Assembly (NCBI RefSeq): GCF_036850765.1 | Contig: NC_089492.1 | Location: forward strand, 69,750,982-69,814,981 | DNA: 64,000 nt | Direction of reading: 5' to 3' | Source of the DNA: Saccopteryx bilineata | Lineage: Eukaryota > Chordata > Mammalia > Chiroptera > Emballonuridae | Shown: positions 12,252-24,639 of the stretch, in pieces | How the letters are laid out: each line of letters starts with the position of its first letter | Position numbering within the stretch: the first letter of the stretch is position 1 | Notes under the pieces: generated by a model | What the model was told of the DNA's origin: nothing | The model's database searches: none | Seen by the model: the letters and a program-made list of their open reading frames with translations, nothing else | Made by a program: the position numbers and the translations under genes

Positions 12252-12429
12252 CTCTGGTTCTTAACCTTGTCTACACTTGGTATCACCTGGTGATTTAAAA
12301 ACATTGGTATCACCTGGTGACTTAAAAACATGGACGCCTCGGTCCTACTTCAGGAGCTTTGGATTTGATTGGTCTGAGATTTTAAAACAGCCAGGGGACC
12401 CTCTTGTACAGCCAGAGTGAGAATTAATG
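12252..12429 (+). mobile_element. MER5A-type hAT fossil with internal tandem duplication
   Basis: CTGGTTCTTAACC at the left, TATCACCTGGTGA inside, TTGGTCTGAGATTTTAAA and AGCCAGAGTGAGAA at the right follow the MER5A order. A 27-bp unit beginning TTGGTATCACC occurs twice in tandem (12277-12303 and 12304-12330) with one mismatch, an insertion relative to the usual single copy. Confidence 0.75.
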
Positions 12430-12722
12430 CCTTCTTCTCACTGACCATGCAGCCTCAGCTCCAGACCTAAGAGACTTGTCTCAGCACCTGCATCCCTGTA
12501 GCCCACCTGCTCTTCATCCTGTCATCCTCCAGCACTTCCCATTGTAGCCTAGAAGCAGGCTGCCCGTGTGTGCATTAGTGACATGCACCAAGAGTGACAG
12601 ATTTGCTGGGTCTCTTCCCATTGGCTGAGATATGCTTCCAAGTTGCCACGTGTAGGTTTTATGAAGCCATAGGAAACAGGGAGCTGTACATTTTTTTTTC
12701 AGGGGGAGTTCATTAAAATGTG

Positions 12723-13092
12723 CATAAGGCACTGGCTGGTTGGCTCAGTGGTAGACCGTTGGCCTGGCATATGGAAGTCCCAGGTTCAATTCCTGGCCAG
12801 GGCACACAGGAGAAGTGTCTATCTGCTTCTTCACCTTTCCCCTTCTCCTTTCTCTCTATCTCTCTTTTCCCCTCCCACAGCCAAGGCTCCGTTGGAGCAA
12901 AGTTGGCCTGGGCACTGAGGATGGCTCCATGGCCTCCACCTCAGGAGCTAGAATGGCTCTGGTTTCAACAAAGCAACGCCCCAGATGGGCAAAGTATCGC
13001 CCCCTGGTGGGCATGCTGGGTGGATCCTGGATGGTTGCATATGGAAGTCTGTTTCTCTGTCTCCCCACTTCTCACTTCAGAAAATTTTTTTT
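12723..13092 (+). mobile_element. SINE-A (tRNA-headed, long form)
   Basis: The tRNA-like head has A-box TGGCTCAGTGGTAGACCG and B-box GGTTCAATTCC. A CT-rich linker and the family body follow (GGCACTGAGGATGGCTCCAT, CCCCCTGGTGGGCATGC), then a T/A tail. The target duplication AAAATGTG is at 12715-12722 and 13093-13100. The open frames across it are translations of this non-coding element. Confidence 0.9.
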
Positions 13093-13100
13093 AAAATGTG

Positions 13101-13702
13101 GATATTTAGCTTTCTCATTCTTTGTATACAATTTATTAAGTGCATTTTAAAATAAACTGATCCTGCAATAATTTGATTTAACGTAGGATAACATAGCTTT
13201 TTGTTTTTAAATATAAACATACAATTTTTATTTCAAAAACTCACATGTTGTTTGAACAGAAAGATGTTTTTTCCAGATGGCCTCTGCCCCAGGGGAAAGT
13301 GGCAGCCACTAATCTCATGTTTAGATGGTTCTTATCTGGGCCCTGCCCATACCACTTTCAACGCCTTTGAAGCTGATGCTACATGGAAGCTCTCTGTAAA
13401 TGATGTTTAAAATCAGCCATTCCCAGGATGAAAGCAGATTTCTCCTGAAGATACAGATATTTAGGTTAAGCTCCTGACTTGCTGTCATAAAGAGAAATGG
13501 TTAGTTTAGATTGATCACAAATGACTCGGAGTTGAATTTACAAAGAGCAGCATGCCCATGTTAGCTGTGGCATGGCTGCCACCTGCTGGACATGCTCAGA
13601 ACCAGGTTTTTAGCACCACATTATTTTCCTTCTGTATTTCTTATGCAACAAGACCAATTATTTGGTGTCTCTGTCTCTCAAAAGGACAATTAGCCAATAG
13701 GG
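13101..13702. other. No recognised feature
   Basis: AT-rich DNA between two SINEs. No gene or repeat was recognised. Confidence 0.35.
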
Positions 13703-13912
13703 TTATTTTATTTTATTTTATTATTGATTTTTATATAAAGAGCAGAAGAGAGAGGGGGGAGAAAGAGAGAGAGAGAAACATCAATTTGTTACTCTACTCA
13801 TCCATGTACTCACTGGTTGATTCTTGTATGTACTCTGACTGGAGATTGAACTCACAATCTTGGTGTATTGGGATGATGCTCTAAACAACTGAGCTACCCA
13901 ACAAGGGCTGAA
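13703..13912 (-). mobile_element. SINE-D (VES-like), minus strand
   Basis: The reverse complement has the VES layout: a tRNA-like head (the plus strand ends CAACTGAGCTACCCAACAAGG), GATTGAACTCACAATCTTGG, TGTACTCTGACTGGAGA, AACATCAATTTGTTACTC, a GAGA-rich stretch and a poly-A tail seen as a TTTTA repeat. Confidence 0.88.
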
Positions 13913-14241
13913 CAAGTAGCCATTTGTACTTTTCTGTCTGTTCAGCAGGCCATCTGTATCTATGGGCAGTGCACCATGCAGTCAACTAGACTGGCCAGTG
14001 TTTCTTGGGTAACCATGTTTGATTATTAAAAGTAGTATTAAAAAACTCATTGGAGGTGACATCAGAGAAATGACGCCATGAGGAGTGCTCCCGATACCTC
14101 TCCCCAAAAATTTCAACAAGTTCTACAACCAGAGACAGAAAAATTTATCCTTAGAGTGTTTGGAAGTCCCACACACTGAACAAGAAGTGGTATTAGGAAA
14201 ACCACCCTCACATGCCATTAAGGAAAAGGAAGTCAAATATC

Positions 14242-15137
14242 ATGGATACAAAAGACAGAGATGTAGCACAGATAGATGAGGAAAAATTTATAGAAAAAAA
14301 ATTTAACAGATTGGGAACCTTGTAGTTAAATGACAAAGAATTTAAAATAGAAATCCTAAAAATACTTAGAGATATACAAGAAAACACAGAAAGGCAATTT
14401 AGGGAGCTCAAAAAACAACTCAACGAACACAAAGAATATATTATCAAAGAAATTGAAACTATGACAACAAATCAAACAGAGATGAAAAACTCAATTCATG
14501 AACTGAAAAACGAGGTAACAAGCTTAGCTAATAGAACAGGCCAGATAGGAGAGAGGATTAGTGACATAGAAGACAAGCAACTTGAGGCACAACAGAGAAA
14601 AGAGAGAGACTCAAGAATTTAAATAAATGAGAAAGCCCTACAAGAATTGTCTGACTCCATCAAAAAGAGTAACATAAAATAATAGGTATATCAGAAGGAG
14701 AAGAGAGAGAAAATGGAATGGAGAACATATTCAAACAAATAATAGATGAGAACTTCCCAAGCCTGTGGAAAGAACTAAAGCCTCAAATTCAAGAAGCAAA
14801 CAGAACACCAAGTTATCTTAACCCCAACAAACCTACTCCAAGGCACATCATAATGAAATTGGCACAAACCAATGACAAAGAAAGAATTCTCAAGGCAGTC
14901 AGGGAAAAGAAGAATACAACATATAAAGGAAAGCCTATTAGATTATCATCGGATTTCTCAGCAGAAACTCTACAAGCTAGAAGAGAGTGGACCCCAATAT
15001 TTAAAGTACTGAAAGAGAGGAACTTCCAGTCAAGAATACTATACCCATCAAAGCTATCCTTCAAATACGGAGAAATAAAAACATTCACAGATACAGAAAA
15101 GATGAGGGAATTTATCATCAGAAAACCTCCACTTTAG
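14242..15137 (+). pseudogene. L1 ORF1p (RNA-binding chaperone), inactivated
   Basis: The start is the ATG in CATGGATACAAAAG. The N-terminal half is a heptad-rich coiled coil, as expected for ORF1p trimerisation. The C-terminal half, open from 14718 to 15137 (139 aa), holds the RRM and CTD portions, including RHIIMKLAQTNDKERILKA and a DFSAETLQARREW block, and ends at TAA near 15135. In-frame stops are visible in the N-terminal part (for example TAG near 14326 and TAA near 14621), so the protein is not made whole. In intact L1 this protein coats L1 RNA in a cytoplasmic particle together with ORF2p. Confidence 0.85.
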
Positions 15138-15524
15138 GAAATACTAAAGGGGGTTTTCCAACCAGATACAAAGAACAAAAAAAACAAAACCACAGATAAA
15201 AGCTCCACCAAGAACACAATAAAACCAAATTTAAACTGTGACAACAAAAACAAAAAAAGGGGGGGGGAGAGGACGAAGATTAATGGTAGCAAAGGACAAT
15301 GAAGTGCAGAAGCACTCATAAGATAGTTTACTACAATGAACAGGATAGGTACCCTTTTCATTACTTAATGGCAACCACCCCTGAAAAAACCACCACAGAA
15401 GCACATGACTTAAAAAAGGTAGTAACAGAGAAAAGAAGTATGGATTACAACTAAAAAACAAATGATAAAAAACAAAAGAGAAGAATCAAACAAGATACAA
15501 AACTAACAGAAAGCAATATATAAA

Positions 15525-18500
15525 ATGGCAATAGAGAACCCTCAAGTGGCAATAATTACACTAAATGTAAATGGATTAAACTCACCAATAAAAAGACACA
15601 GAGTATCAGAATGGATTAAAAAGAAATCCAATTGTATGCTGCCTACAAGAAACACATCTAAGCAACAAGGATAAAAACAAATTCAAAGTGAAAAGCTGGA
15701 AAACAATACTCCAAGCAAATAACATCCAAATAAAAGCAGGTGTAACAATACTCAATACTCATATCTAACAATGCTGCCTACAAGACAGCAAAAGTAATCA
15801 GAGACAAAAATGGTCATTTCATAATGATTAAGGGGACACTGAATCAAGAAAACATAACACTTCTTAATATATATGCACCAAATCAAGAAGCACCAAAATA
15901 TATAAGACAGCTACTGACTGACCTAAAAACAAAAACTGACAAAAATAAAATCATACTTGGAGACCTCAATACGCTGCTGACGGCTCTAGATTGTTCATCC
16001 AAACAGAAAATCAATAAAAAATATTGGCCTTAAACAAAGCACTAGAGCAATTGCATATGATAGACATCTACAGGACATTTCACCCCAAAGTGACAGAGTA
16101 CATATTTTTCTCTAGTGTACATGGAACATTCTTAAGAATTGACCATATGTAGGGCCACAAAAATAACATCAGCTAATTCAGAAAAATTGAAATTGTACCA
16201 GGCTTATTTTCTGATCATAAAGCCTTGAAACTAAAATTCAATTGCAAAAAGAGGTAAAAAAAAAAACAACACAAAAATGTGGAAACTAAACAACATACTT
16301 TCAAAAAATGTGTGGGTCAAAGAATAAATAAGCACAGAGATCAAAAGATATATACAGACAAATGAAAATCACAATACGACATACCAGAATCTCTGGGATG
16401 CAGCAAAAGCAGTAATAAGAGGAAAGTTCATATCACTTCAGGCCTATATGAACAAACAAGAGAGAGCCCAAGTAAACCACTTAACTTCACACCTTAAGGA
16501 ACTAGAAAAATAAGAACAAAGACAACCCAAAACCAGCCGAAGACAGGACATAATAAAAATCAGAGCAGAAATAAATGAAATAGAGAACAGAAAAACTATA
16601 GAAAAAAATTAATAAAACAAGGAGCTGGTTCTTTGGAAAGATCAACAAAATTGACAAATCCTTGGCAAGACTCACCAAGGAAAAAAGAGAAAACTCATAT
16701 AAACAAAATCCAAAATGAAAGAGGAGAAATCACCACAGATATTAAAGATATACAAAGAATTATTGAGAATACTATGAAAAACTATATGCCACCAAATTCA
16801 ACAATCTAGAAGAAATGGATAAATTCCCAGAAAAATACAACCTTCCTAGACTGAGTTATGAAGAAGCAGAAAGCCTAAACAGACCCATAAGCAGGGAGGA
16901 AATAGAAAAAACTATTAAAAACCTCCCCCAAAATAAAAGTTCAGGCCCAGATGGCTATACTAGTGAATTCTATCAAATATTCAAAGAAGACTTGGTTCCT
17001 ATTCTACTGAAAGTCTTCCAAAAAATTGAAGAAGAAGCAATACTTCCAAACACATTTTATGAGGCCAACATAACCCTCATACCAAAACCAGGCAAGGACC
17101 ACACCAAAAAAGAAAGCCACAGACCAATATCTCTAATAAATACAGATGCTAAAATACTAAACAAATACTAGCAAATCAAATACAATAACATATTAAAAAA
17201 ATAATACATCATGATCAAGTGGGATTTATCCCAGAATCACAAGGGTGGTTCAACATACATAAAATTGTAATGTGATACACCATATCAACAAAACAAAGAA
17301 CAAAAACCACATGATCCTATCAATAGATACAGAAAAGGCATTCGATAAAATACAACACAATTTTATGTTTAAGACACTCAACAAAATGGGTATAGAAGGA
17401 AAATATCTCAACATGATAAAGGCCATATATGATAAACAATCAGCTAACATCATATTAAATGGCATAAAACGGAGGACTTTCCCCCTTAAATCAGGAACAA
17501 GACAGGGTTATCCATTCTCTCCACTCTTATTTAACGTGGTGCTAGAAGCTCTAGCTCTAGCAATCAGACATGATAAAGAAATAAAAGGCATCCATATTGG
17601 AACAGAAGAAGTAAAGGTTTCACTTTTTGCAGATGATATGATCCTATACATAGAAAACCCCAAAGACTCCACAAAAAGATTGCTATAAACCAATAAACCA
17701 ATATAGTAAGGTCGCAGGATACAAAATTAATATTCAAAAGTCCATAGCCTTTCTATATGCCAACAACAAAACATTAGAAAACAAACTAAAAAAAAAATCC
17801 CCTTAGAGTTTCAACAAAAAAATAAAATACCTAGTAATAAACATAATAATGTAAAGGACCTATATAACAAAAACTACAAAGCATTGTTAAGGGAAATTGA
17901 AAAAGATACAATGAAATGGAAAAACATTCCCTGTTCTTGGATAGGAAGAATAAATATAATCAAAATGACCATATTACTTAAAGCAATATACAAATTTAAT
18001 GCAATTACCATCAAAATTCCAATGACATTTTTTAAAGAAATGGAACATCAGATTTATATGGAACTATAAAAACCCTGAATAGCCAAAGCAATCCTAAGGA
18101 AAAAGAACAAAGCTGGGGGCATTACAATACCTGACTTCAAATTATATTATAGAGCCACGACAATCAAAACAGCATGGTATTGGCAGAAAAATAGACACTC
18201 AGACCAATGGAACAGAATAGAAAGTCCAGAAATAAAACCACATATATATGGTCAAATAATTTTCAATAAAGGGGTCAACAACACACAATGGAGAAAAGAA
18301 AGCCTCTTCAACAAATGGTGCTGGGAAAACTGGAAAGCCACATGCAAAAGAATGAAACTCGACTACAGTTTGTCCTCTTATACTAAAATTAATTCAAAAT
18401 GGATCAAAGACCTAAATATAAGACCTGAAACAATAAAGTACATAGAAGAAAACATAGGTACTAAACTCATGGACCTTGGTTTTAAAGAGCAGTTTATGAA

Positions 18501-19336
18501 TTTGACTCCAAAGGCAAGAGAAGTGAAGGCAAAGATAAATGAATGGGACTACATCAGACTAAGAAGTTTTTGCACAGCAAGAGAAACTGACAACAAAATA
18601 AACAGACAGTCAACTAAATGAGAAATATTTTCAAACAACAGCTCAGATAAGGGCCTAATATCCAAAATATACAAAGAACTCATAAAACTCAACAACAAAC
18701 AAACAAACAATCCAATAAAAAAATGGGAAGAGAACATGAACACACACTTCTCCCAGGAAGAAATACAAACGGCCAACAGATAATAAAAAGATGCTCATCT
18801 TCGTTAGTTATTAGAGAAATGCAAATCAAAACTCAATGAGATAGCACCTCACACCTGTTAGACTAGCTGTTATCAACAAGACAGGTAATAGCAAGTGTTG
18901 GCGAGGCTGTGGAGAAAAAGGAGCCCTCATTCACTGCTGGTGGGAATGTAAAGTAATACAAGCATTATGGAAGAAAGTATGGTTGTTTCTCAAAAAACTG
19001 AAAATAGAACTACCATATGACCCAGCAATCCCTCTACTGGGTATATACCCCCAAAACTCAAAAACATTTGTATGTAAAGACACATGCAGCCCCATGTTCA
19101 TTACAGCATTGTTCACAGTGGCCAAGACATGGAAACAACCAAAAAGCCCTTCAACAGTTGACTGGATAAAGAAGATGTGGCACATATACACTATGGAATA
19201 CTACTCAGCCATAAGAAACAACGACATCGGATCATTTACAACAAAATGGTGGGATCTTGATAACATTATACAGAGTGAAATAAGTAAATCAGAAAAAACT
19301 AAGAACTGCATGATTCCATACATAGGTGGGACATAA
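15525..19336 (+). pseudogene. L1 ORF2p (endonuclease + reverse transcriptase), inactivated
   Basis: It starts at an ATG followed by a VAIITLNVNGLNSP-type endonuclease N-terminus. The QETH endonuclease motif is present, but a single-base deletion near 15625 puts it out of frame. Reverse transcriptase blocks are recognisable: [15 protein letters not shown] (16.9 kb), [23 protein letters not shown] (split here as [10 protein letters not shown] and DTEKAFDK, 17.3 kb), [14 protein letters not shown] and the catalytic FADDM (17.6 kb). The C-terminal region ends with [11 protein letters not shown] and a stop at about 19334. Stops and frameshifts occur roughly every few hundred bases. Intact ORF2p nicks DNA and copies L1 RNA into the target. 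Confidence 0.9.
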
Positions 19337-19601
19337 AAACGAGACTAAGAGACATAGACAAGAGTGTGGTGGTTACTGGGGGAGGGGGGGAGGAGAGCGA
19401 AAGAGAGGGGGTAGGGGAAGGGGCACAAAGAAAACCAGATAGATGGTGACAGAGGACAACTTGACTTTGGGTGACAGGTATGCAACATAATTGAATGACA
19501 AGATAACCTGGAGATGTTTTCTTTGAACATATGTACCCTGATTTATTAATGTCACCCCATTAAAATTAATAAAAAAAATTATTTTAAAAAAAGTAGTATC
19601 A

Positions 19602-19776
19602 GCCTGACCTGTGATGGTACAGTGGATAAAGCATCAACCTGGAATGCTGAAGCTACCAGTTTGAAACCTGGGGCTTACCTGGTCAAGGCACATATGGAAG
19701 TTCATACTTCCTGCTCCTCCCCCCTTCTCTACCTCTTTCTCCTCTCTAAAATGAATTAATAAATAAATCAAAAAAG
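19602..19776 (+). mobile_element. SINE-B (probable Rhin-1-like short SINE)
   Basis: The tRNA-like head is GCCTGACCTGTGATGGTACAG, then GATAAAGCATCAACCTGG and CAAGGCACATATGG, followed by CTCCTCCCCCCTTCTC and a tail AATGAATTAATAAATAAATC. It sits immediately after the L1-A target duplication. GGCAGTGTC after the tail may be a decayed copy of AGTAGTATC before it. Confidence 0.85.
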
Positions 19777-21469
19777 GCAGTGTCAATACCATAGCAAGTG
19801 ATCTGTTTTGTGAATTCCTGCCTTCATTCTCTAAGTCATTTTCATGATAGATATTAATCCCATTTTAATGTGTTTTGGTTATTACTGATGATTGCTTATC
19901 AGTAGAGGCTAGCATTACTATTCTCCAATATGAAGAATAATTTATAAGGAAATAAACATTTAAGGAGATATGTTAACTTTTTAACTTATGATTTTCCCCA
20001 GTGAAGCAATATTATAAAGCCCTTTAACCTCTCACTTTATAATATTGAATAATTTAAATGGTTTAGCTCATTGATTTAGATTAGAGGTGGTAAAAGATTT
20101 TTTTCCTAAAAGCAATGTATCCCTGGATACACAAAAGGCATTCACTGTTGTATGTCATTTGGAAGATTTGAGGAAAGGAAATGCAAACTTCAAATGCTTA
20201 GACTTAGTTCAGTTTTCCTAATCACCCAGATGATGGCAGCATTTCCAAACTCTATTGAATCTGAACACAGAAGGGAAAAGAATTCACCTCCATTTAATCA
20301 TTACTGTGAAATACTACTTTCCTATAATTAGCTCCTTGTAACTTCCATACTCAAAGTCTTTTGATACCAATACTGTACTGTTTTCTACTTGTAACATAGG
20401 ACTGCATAATTACTGTGACCACTTCTATAATTTTCCTACTGGTGAATTGCATTTTGGTTAGCACGTGGCTCTTTTCTTGGGCAATGACTAATCAATTATC
20501 TAGTAGGTCAGTAATGCCAAACAGAACTTTCTGCCATGATGGTAATATTGTATCTGTGCTGTCAGATAGCAGCTAGTAGCCACGTGCTACCTGCTCGTGC
20601 TACTAGAACTGTTCATATGTACTGCTACTAGAAAATCTAGTGCTGCTAAAGAGCTGCATTCTTACTTTATGAACTTGGAGTTCATTTAAATGTACATAGC
20701 CACATTGGTAGTAGTTACAGTGCTGGAGGAAACAGTTTTGGATGGTACACATGACCTGGCTGACAGATCAGAATGTTTCTCATATCAAATTGACTAATGT
20801 TGCCTCGTGGATTAAAACTTGCTCAACTGCTTCGAGTGCATTTGCTCGGAGGAGGCTATCTCAGAACTAGCCTTTCAATGGGAGTTCAGTCTTTTTCCTG
20901 ATGAAACTCTTTACTAGATTCTCTCTAACCCCCCTGGTCCTTTCTGAAGCTCCCCCGCCCCAGCCCACAGGTTCCTGCTCCTGCCTTTCACTGAGCATTC
21001 TCCTTCAGTTGCTTACGAGATTCCTGTTTATTTGCTGCTTGTGACCGTCGACCTCTGCTTTCTCCACATTCTCCCTGGGTTCCCCCATTCATTTCATGGT
21101 GTTAATTCCTATATATACCCTGCTGATTTCCTAACCTGTAGAGACAGCCCTGACCTTGGCTCCGCCCCTTAGCACATATCTGGTTGCCTAGTGGGTACCT
21201 CCACCCACAGAGCTCCAACATAAAACACTCAAAACTAAACTGAAGTTTCTCTGTGTCTGCTCCCGAATAAACTCTTTCCATGGTGGCTCGTCAGTGACCA
21301 CACTGATTCACCATTTCAAGCTTTTTTCTCCTTCACCCTGCCCTGTGTTCTACTACTTTTAGCTCCCAATCATTTTCAAATTCCTCCCCCTTCTCTCCGT
21401 CCTCATGGTTACGTTACTAACATCTCTCTCCTAATGCCGCAGCCTCTCAATGGTTTTCTCATTTTCTTG
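19777..21469. other. Mostly unclassified; possible LTR tail at 21145-21320
   Basis: No gene was recognised. Around 21,240-21,290 the phrase GAATAAACTCTTTCCATGGTGGC, split as GAATAAACTC and TTTCCATGGTGGC, looks like a retroviral LTR polyadenylation region. No opposite end or target duplication could be found, so I do not call an LTR. Confidence 0.3.
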
Positions 21470-21965
21470 TCTGCCTCAAACCCTCCCTCCACACAGCCAC
21501 ATCTTTCTAAAGACCTATTCTCCACCTAACACCCTCTAACGGCTCCCACATTGCCTAAGAGTCAAGTCTGAGCCTCTTCATATGTCCTGCAGTGTTCACC
21601 ATGACCTCTTCCAGGTACGCATCCAGCCCTGATGCCCACCCCTCTGGGCTCACGCTTTGCTCTGCTTGTCCCTCTGTGCACTCCACTGTCTTTCCCACCC
21701 CTCTTTCCGAGCACACTTCAGGCTTTACTCATTCTGCTGCCTCCACTGGAAGCACTGTCTGCCCACCAACCCCCGGCCCTTTTTCTGGTTAAAGTTTCCC
21801 TTTTCAGGCACAACTCAAACAGCATTTTCTTTAGGAAGGCTTCTTTCCACTCCCAGGCTAGATGAAATCACCCTGCCCATTGGTGGGGGGAGGGGGTTGC
21901 ATATCTTTATCATTGCAATTATAATTGTTGGTTTTCTCACTCAGCTTCCAGAATGCAAGGATTTT
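21470..21965 (+). mobile_element. LINE2 (L2) 3' fragment
   Basis: CT-rich text follows the L2 end in order: CTCCCACATTGCCTAAGAG, CAAGTCTGAGCCTCTTC, a 'GCTCTGCTTGTCCCTC' region, CAGGCACAACTCAAACAGC, AGGAAGGCTTCTTTCCA, then TATAATTGTTGG and GCTTCCAGAATGCAAGG. Several 70-100 codon frames across it are artefacts of this composition. Confidence 0.65.
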
Positions 21966-23069
21966 GTCTAATTCAACGACGCTCAAAATTTTATCAGACT
22001 TCTGAATGAAACTCACAATCAAATTGTAAGAACTGGATCTCCCATTGTAGTAAATGTACAGTGTGAGTTTAGAAGAAAATAGTGGGGAAAAAAAGAAAAG
22101 AAAATTATTCCGCAGCTCTGGATATGTCTTTCCTATATCTAAACTGTCCCAGCCTCTCTACACTAGCTTCCCAGGTATGAGAGCTTTCTTTACAAAATCA
22201 TCTCAAGTAACCCGTAGCTCATTACAGATGTCTTCTGCCAAAATGACCACTCAATGTTGATTCTATCAAATACTGCAGGAGAGGAATCATCAAGTACTCT
22301 CACTATAGGAAATAAATTTGCAAAGTTTGCCTTTATCAATGTTGTTCAAAACCTGACTTTGAGGACTTCACCTAGGCCTTGCCTGTACCTTGCCTGCACT
22401 TAACCCAGTACATGGATCCTAGTGCTGGCCCAGCATCTCGAAGCTTACTAGCCTGTTTGCACTCTGCACCCTTTGCCCTCAGTGCTAAATATCACATCTG
22501 AGCCCCAAAGTCCGCACTCTGTGCACCAATCTCCAGCTCCATGGACCACTTGCACAATTCACAAATCATCACTATCAAGAATGCCAAACTTCTCTTCTAG
22601 ATCAGAAGTCAAACAGGTAACTTTGCTAACCCTAATACCTGGGAGGGAGGGATACTGACTAAAAGAGGGTTGTGATTTCCCATTCATTTCATTAAGGTTA
22701 GTTTTCCTTCAGGCATGGGGGCTTTCAAATTTGCAAACTCTTAGGCGTATTTAGATTTCAAATCCTTAAGTCCATTCCTTAAACTAAACTAAAAACTTTC
22801 AGAGTTAGAATCGCACTACACTTGTGAGATAGCACATTGCTCACTGATGTTTCCCTGTTGCTTTCTTTATCTCCATCAGCTTGGAGAAAGTTTGGGGTGA
22901 ATCACTGACATTTTAAAAAGTCATTCCAGAGTGAGAGAGATATACATAAACACAACAAACAATTATAGATTGCTTTGAATCAACAGCTTGTCAAAAAGTC
23001 ATAATCCGATCAACTTCCAAAGTATTCTCTTTTATTATAAAAAGTAAATTGCTTAAAAAATTGCATTCT
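21966..23069. other. No recognised feature
   Basis: No gene or repeat family was recognised. Short frames are present without domains. Confidence 0.35.
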
Positions 23070-23388
23070 GGCCTGACCAGGTGGTGGTGTAGTGGACAGA
23101 GCATTGGACTGGGGCTCAGAGGACCCAGGTTCAAAGCTCTGTGGTCACCAGCTTGAGCGCAGGCTCATCTGGTTTGAGCAAGGCTCACCAGCTTGAGTCC
23201 AAGGTCGCTGGCTTGAGCACAGGGTCAGTCAGTCTACTGTAGCTCCCTGGTCAAGGCACATATGAGAAAGCAATCAATGAACAACTAAGGTGCCGCAATG
23301 AAGAATTGATGCTTCTCATCTCTCTCCCTTCCTGTCTGTCTGTCCCTCTTTCTGTCTCTCTCTGTCTCTGTCACCAAAAAAATTAAAA
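23070..23388 (+). mobile_element. SINE-C
   Basis: The tRNA-like head is GGCCTGACCAGGTGGTGGTG. The body repeats 'CACCAGCTTGAG' units, then GTCAAGGCACATATGAG, AACAACTAAGGTG and a CTGTCTGTCCCTC tail. The flanks AAAAATTGCATT and AAAAAATGCATT are an approximate target duplication. Confidence 0.87.
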
Positions 23389-23413
23389 AAATGCATTTTG
23401 AAACCTGTTTCAG

Positions 23414-23528
23414 CTCTGGCCAGTTGGCTCGGTGGGAGAGCATTGGCTGGGCATGTAGATGTCCCAGGTTCAATTCCCAATCAGGGAACACAAGAGAAGT
23501 GACCATCTGCTTCTCCACCCCTCCCTGC

Positions 23529-23585
<57 letters not shown>

Positions 23586-23833
23586 TCTTTTCTCACACCC
23601 ATGGCTTGATTAGTTCAAGCGACTTGGCCCCAGGCACTAAGGATGGCTCCATGGCTTCCGCCTCAGGCACTAAAAATAACTCAGTTGCTGAGCAAAGGCC
23701 CCAGATGGGCAGAGCATTGTCCTGTAGGGGGCTTGCCAGATGAATCCTGGTTAGGGTGCATGCAGGAGTCTGTCTCCATGCCTCACCTCCTCTCACTTAA
23801 TAAAAAAAGAAAAGACGAAAAGGGGAAAAAAAG
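23414..23833 (+). mobile_element. SINE-A with expanded CT linker
   Basis: The head CTCTGGCCAGTTGGCTCGG, B-box GGTTCAATTCCC, the body CTAAGGATGGCTCCATGG and an A-rich tail identify SINE-A. The target duplication GAAACCTGTTT lies at about 23400 and again at about 23834. It inserted within about 25 bp of the tail of the preceding SINE-C, and the CT linker has expanded into a microsatellite. Confidence 0.9.
23531..23585. repeat. (CT)n microsatellite
   Basis: About 25 CT units, with one interruption (CTTTCT), grown from the CT-rich linker of the surrounding SINE-A. The Ser/Leu-rich and Glu/Arg-rich open frames here are translations of this repeat. Confidence 0.95.
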
Positions 23834-23844
23834 AAACCTGTTTT

Positions 23845-24220
23845 CTTCTTACTCCTACTAAGAAGTTTTTATTATTTAGTTCTACAAAATTGGAATACCT
23901 TAAAGCAGAACTCACAAAATAATTCCTTTTAAATGTAGATATATTTAAGGAAGACTGGTTACAGTTGGTGAATTTGCAATATTAAACTCATTTAAAAACT
24001 CAGTAACTAAGCACAAGAAGTTACTTAGCATAAGTACTCAATGAAGTTATTATTTTTCAAGAGAAAAAAACTAGATTAAGCTCCAAGCACCTTTGCTTTG
24101 GTTGTAAAATATTGCTCTAAAATAGAAAGGCACAAAACAGAATCAACTTCTTAATTATTACTCCTTTTCCAATTAGGAAAATAGAGATTCTCTCCACTGG
24201 ACCCACTTATCCCACTCATT
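23845..24220. other. No recognised feature
   Basis: AT-rich DNA between SINE insertions. No gene or repeat was recognised. Confidence 0.35.
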
Positions 24221-24234
24221 GAAATTGAACTTTT

Positions 24235-24593
24235 AACCTGACAGGTGGTGGTGCAATGTATAAAGCATTGGACTGGACGCAGAGGACCGAGATTCAAAAC
24301 CTCGAGGTCACTGGCTTGAGCACAAGCTCACCAGCTTGAGTGAGGGGTCGCTGACTTGAGCATGGAATCACAGACATGACCTCATGGTTGCTGGCTTGAG
24401 CTTAAAGGTCACTGACTTGAGCAGGGGGTCACTTACTCTGCTGTAGGCCCCTGGTCAAGGCACATATGAGAAAGCAATCAATGAACAACTAAGGAGTCAC
24501 AACAAAGAATTGACATTTTTCATCTCTTCCCCTTCCTGTCTGTCCCTATCTATCCTTCTCTCTGTCTCTGTCTCACACACACATATACACAAA
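24235..24593 (+). mobile_element. SINE-C
   Basis: The head AACCTGACAGGTGGTGGTGC, repeated 'CTGGCTTGAGC' units, GGTCAAGGCACATATGAG and a CTGTCTGTCCC tail identify it. The flanks are GAAATTGAACTTTT (24221-24234) and GAAATTAAACTTTT (24594-24607), a 14-bp target duplication with one difference. Confidence 0.9.
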
Positions 24594-24639
24594 GAAATTA
24601 AACTTTTGAAAAACTTTTTTTTTAATCTGAAGGTTTCTC

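Larger units (their letters stand above)
14040..19587 (+). mobile_element. L1-A: near-complete L1 LINE
   Basis: This 5.5-kb element contains a short 5' region, ORF1, an inter-ORF spacer of about 390 bp with a G run, ORF2, a 3' UTR with a G-rich stretch, and an A-rich tail. Flanking duplications AAAAGTAGTATT (14028-14039) and AAAAGTAGTATC (about 19589-19600) mark the insertion. It is probably truncated within its 5' UTR. Both ORFs have stops and frameshifts, so it cannot move itself. It is less decayed than the L1M fossils nearby. Confidence 0.9.

Noticed and set aside
12723..12800. tRNA-like A and B boxes here and at every SINE head
   Set aside because: They belong to SINEs with tails and target duplications, and they lack a proper acceptor stem for a functional tRNA.
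12720..13150. Frames up to 124 codons
   Set aside because: They translate a SINE-A insertion with a perfect target duplication.
21592..21971. Plus-strand frames of 66-104 codons
   Set aside because: They fall in an L2 fossil. The Pro/Ser/Leu bias is from CT-rich DNA.
23285..23796. Arg/Glu-rich and Ser/Leu-rich frames
   Set aside because: They come from the (CT)n microsatellite and SINE bodies.
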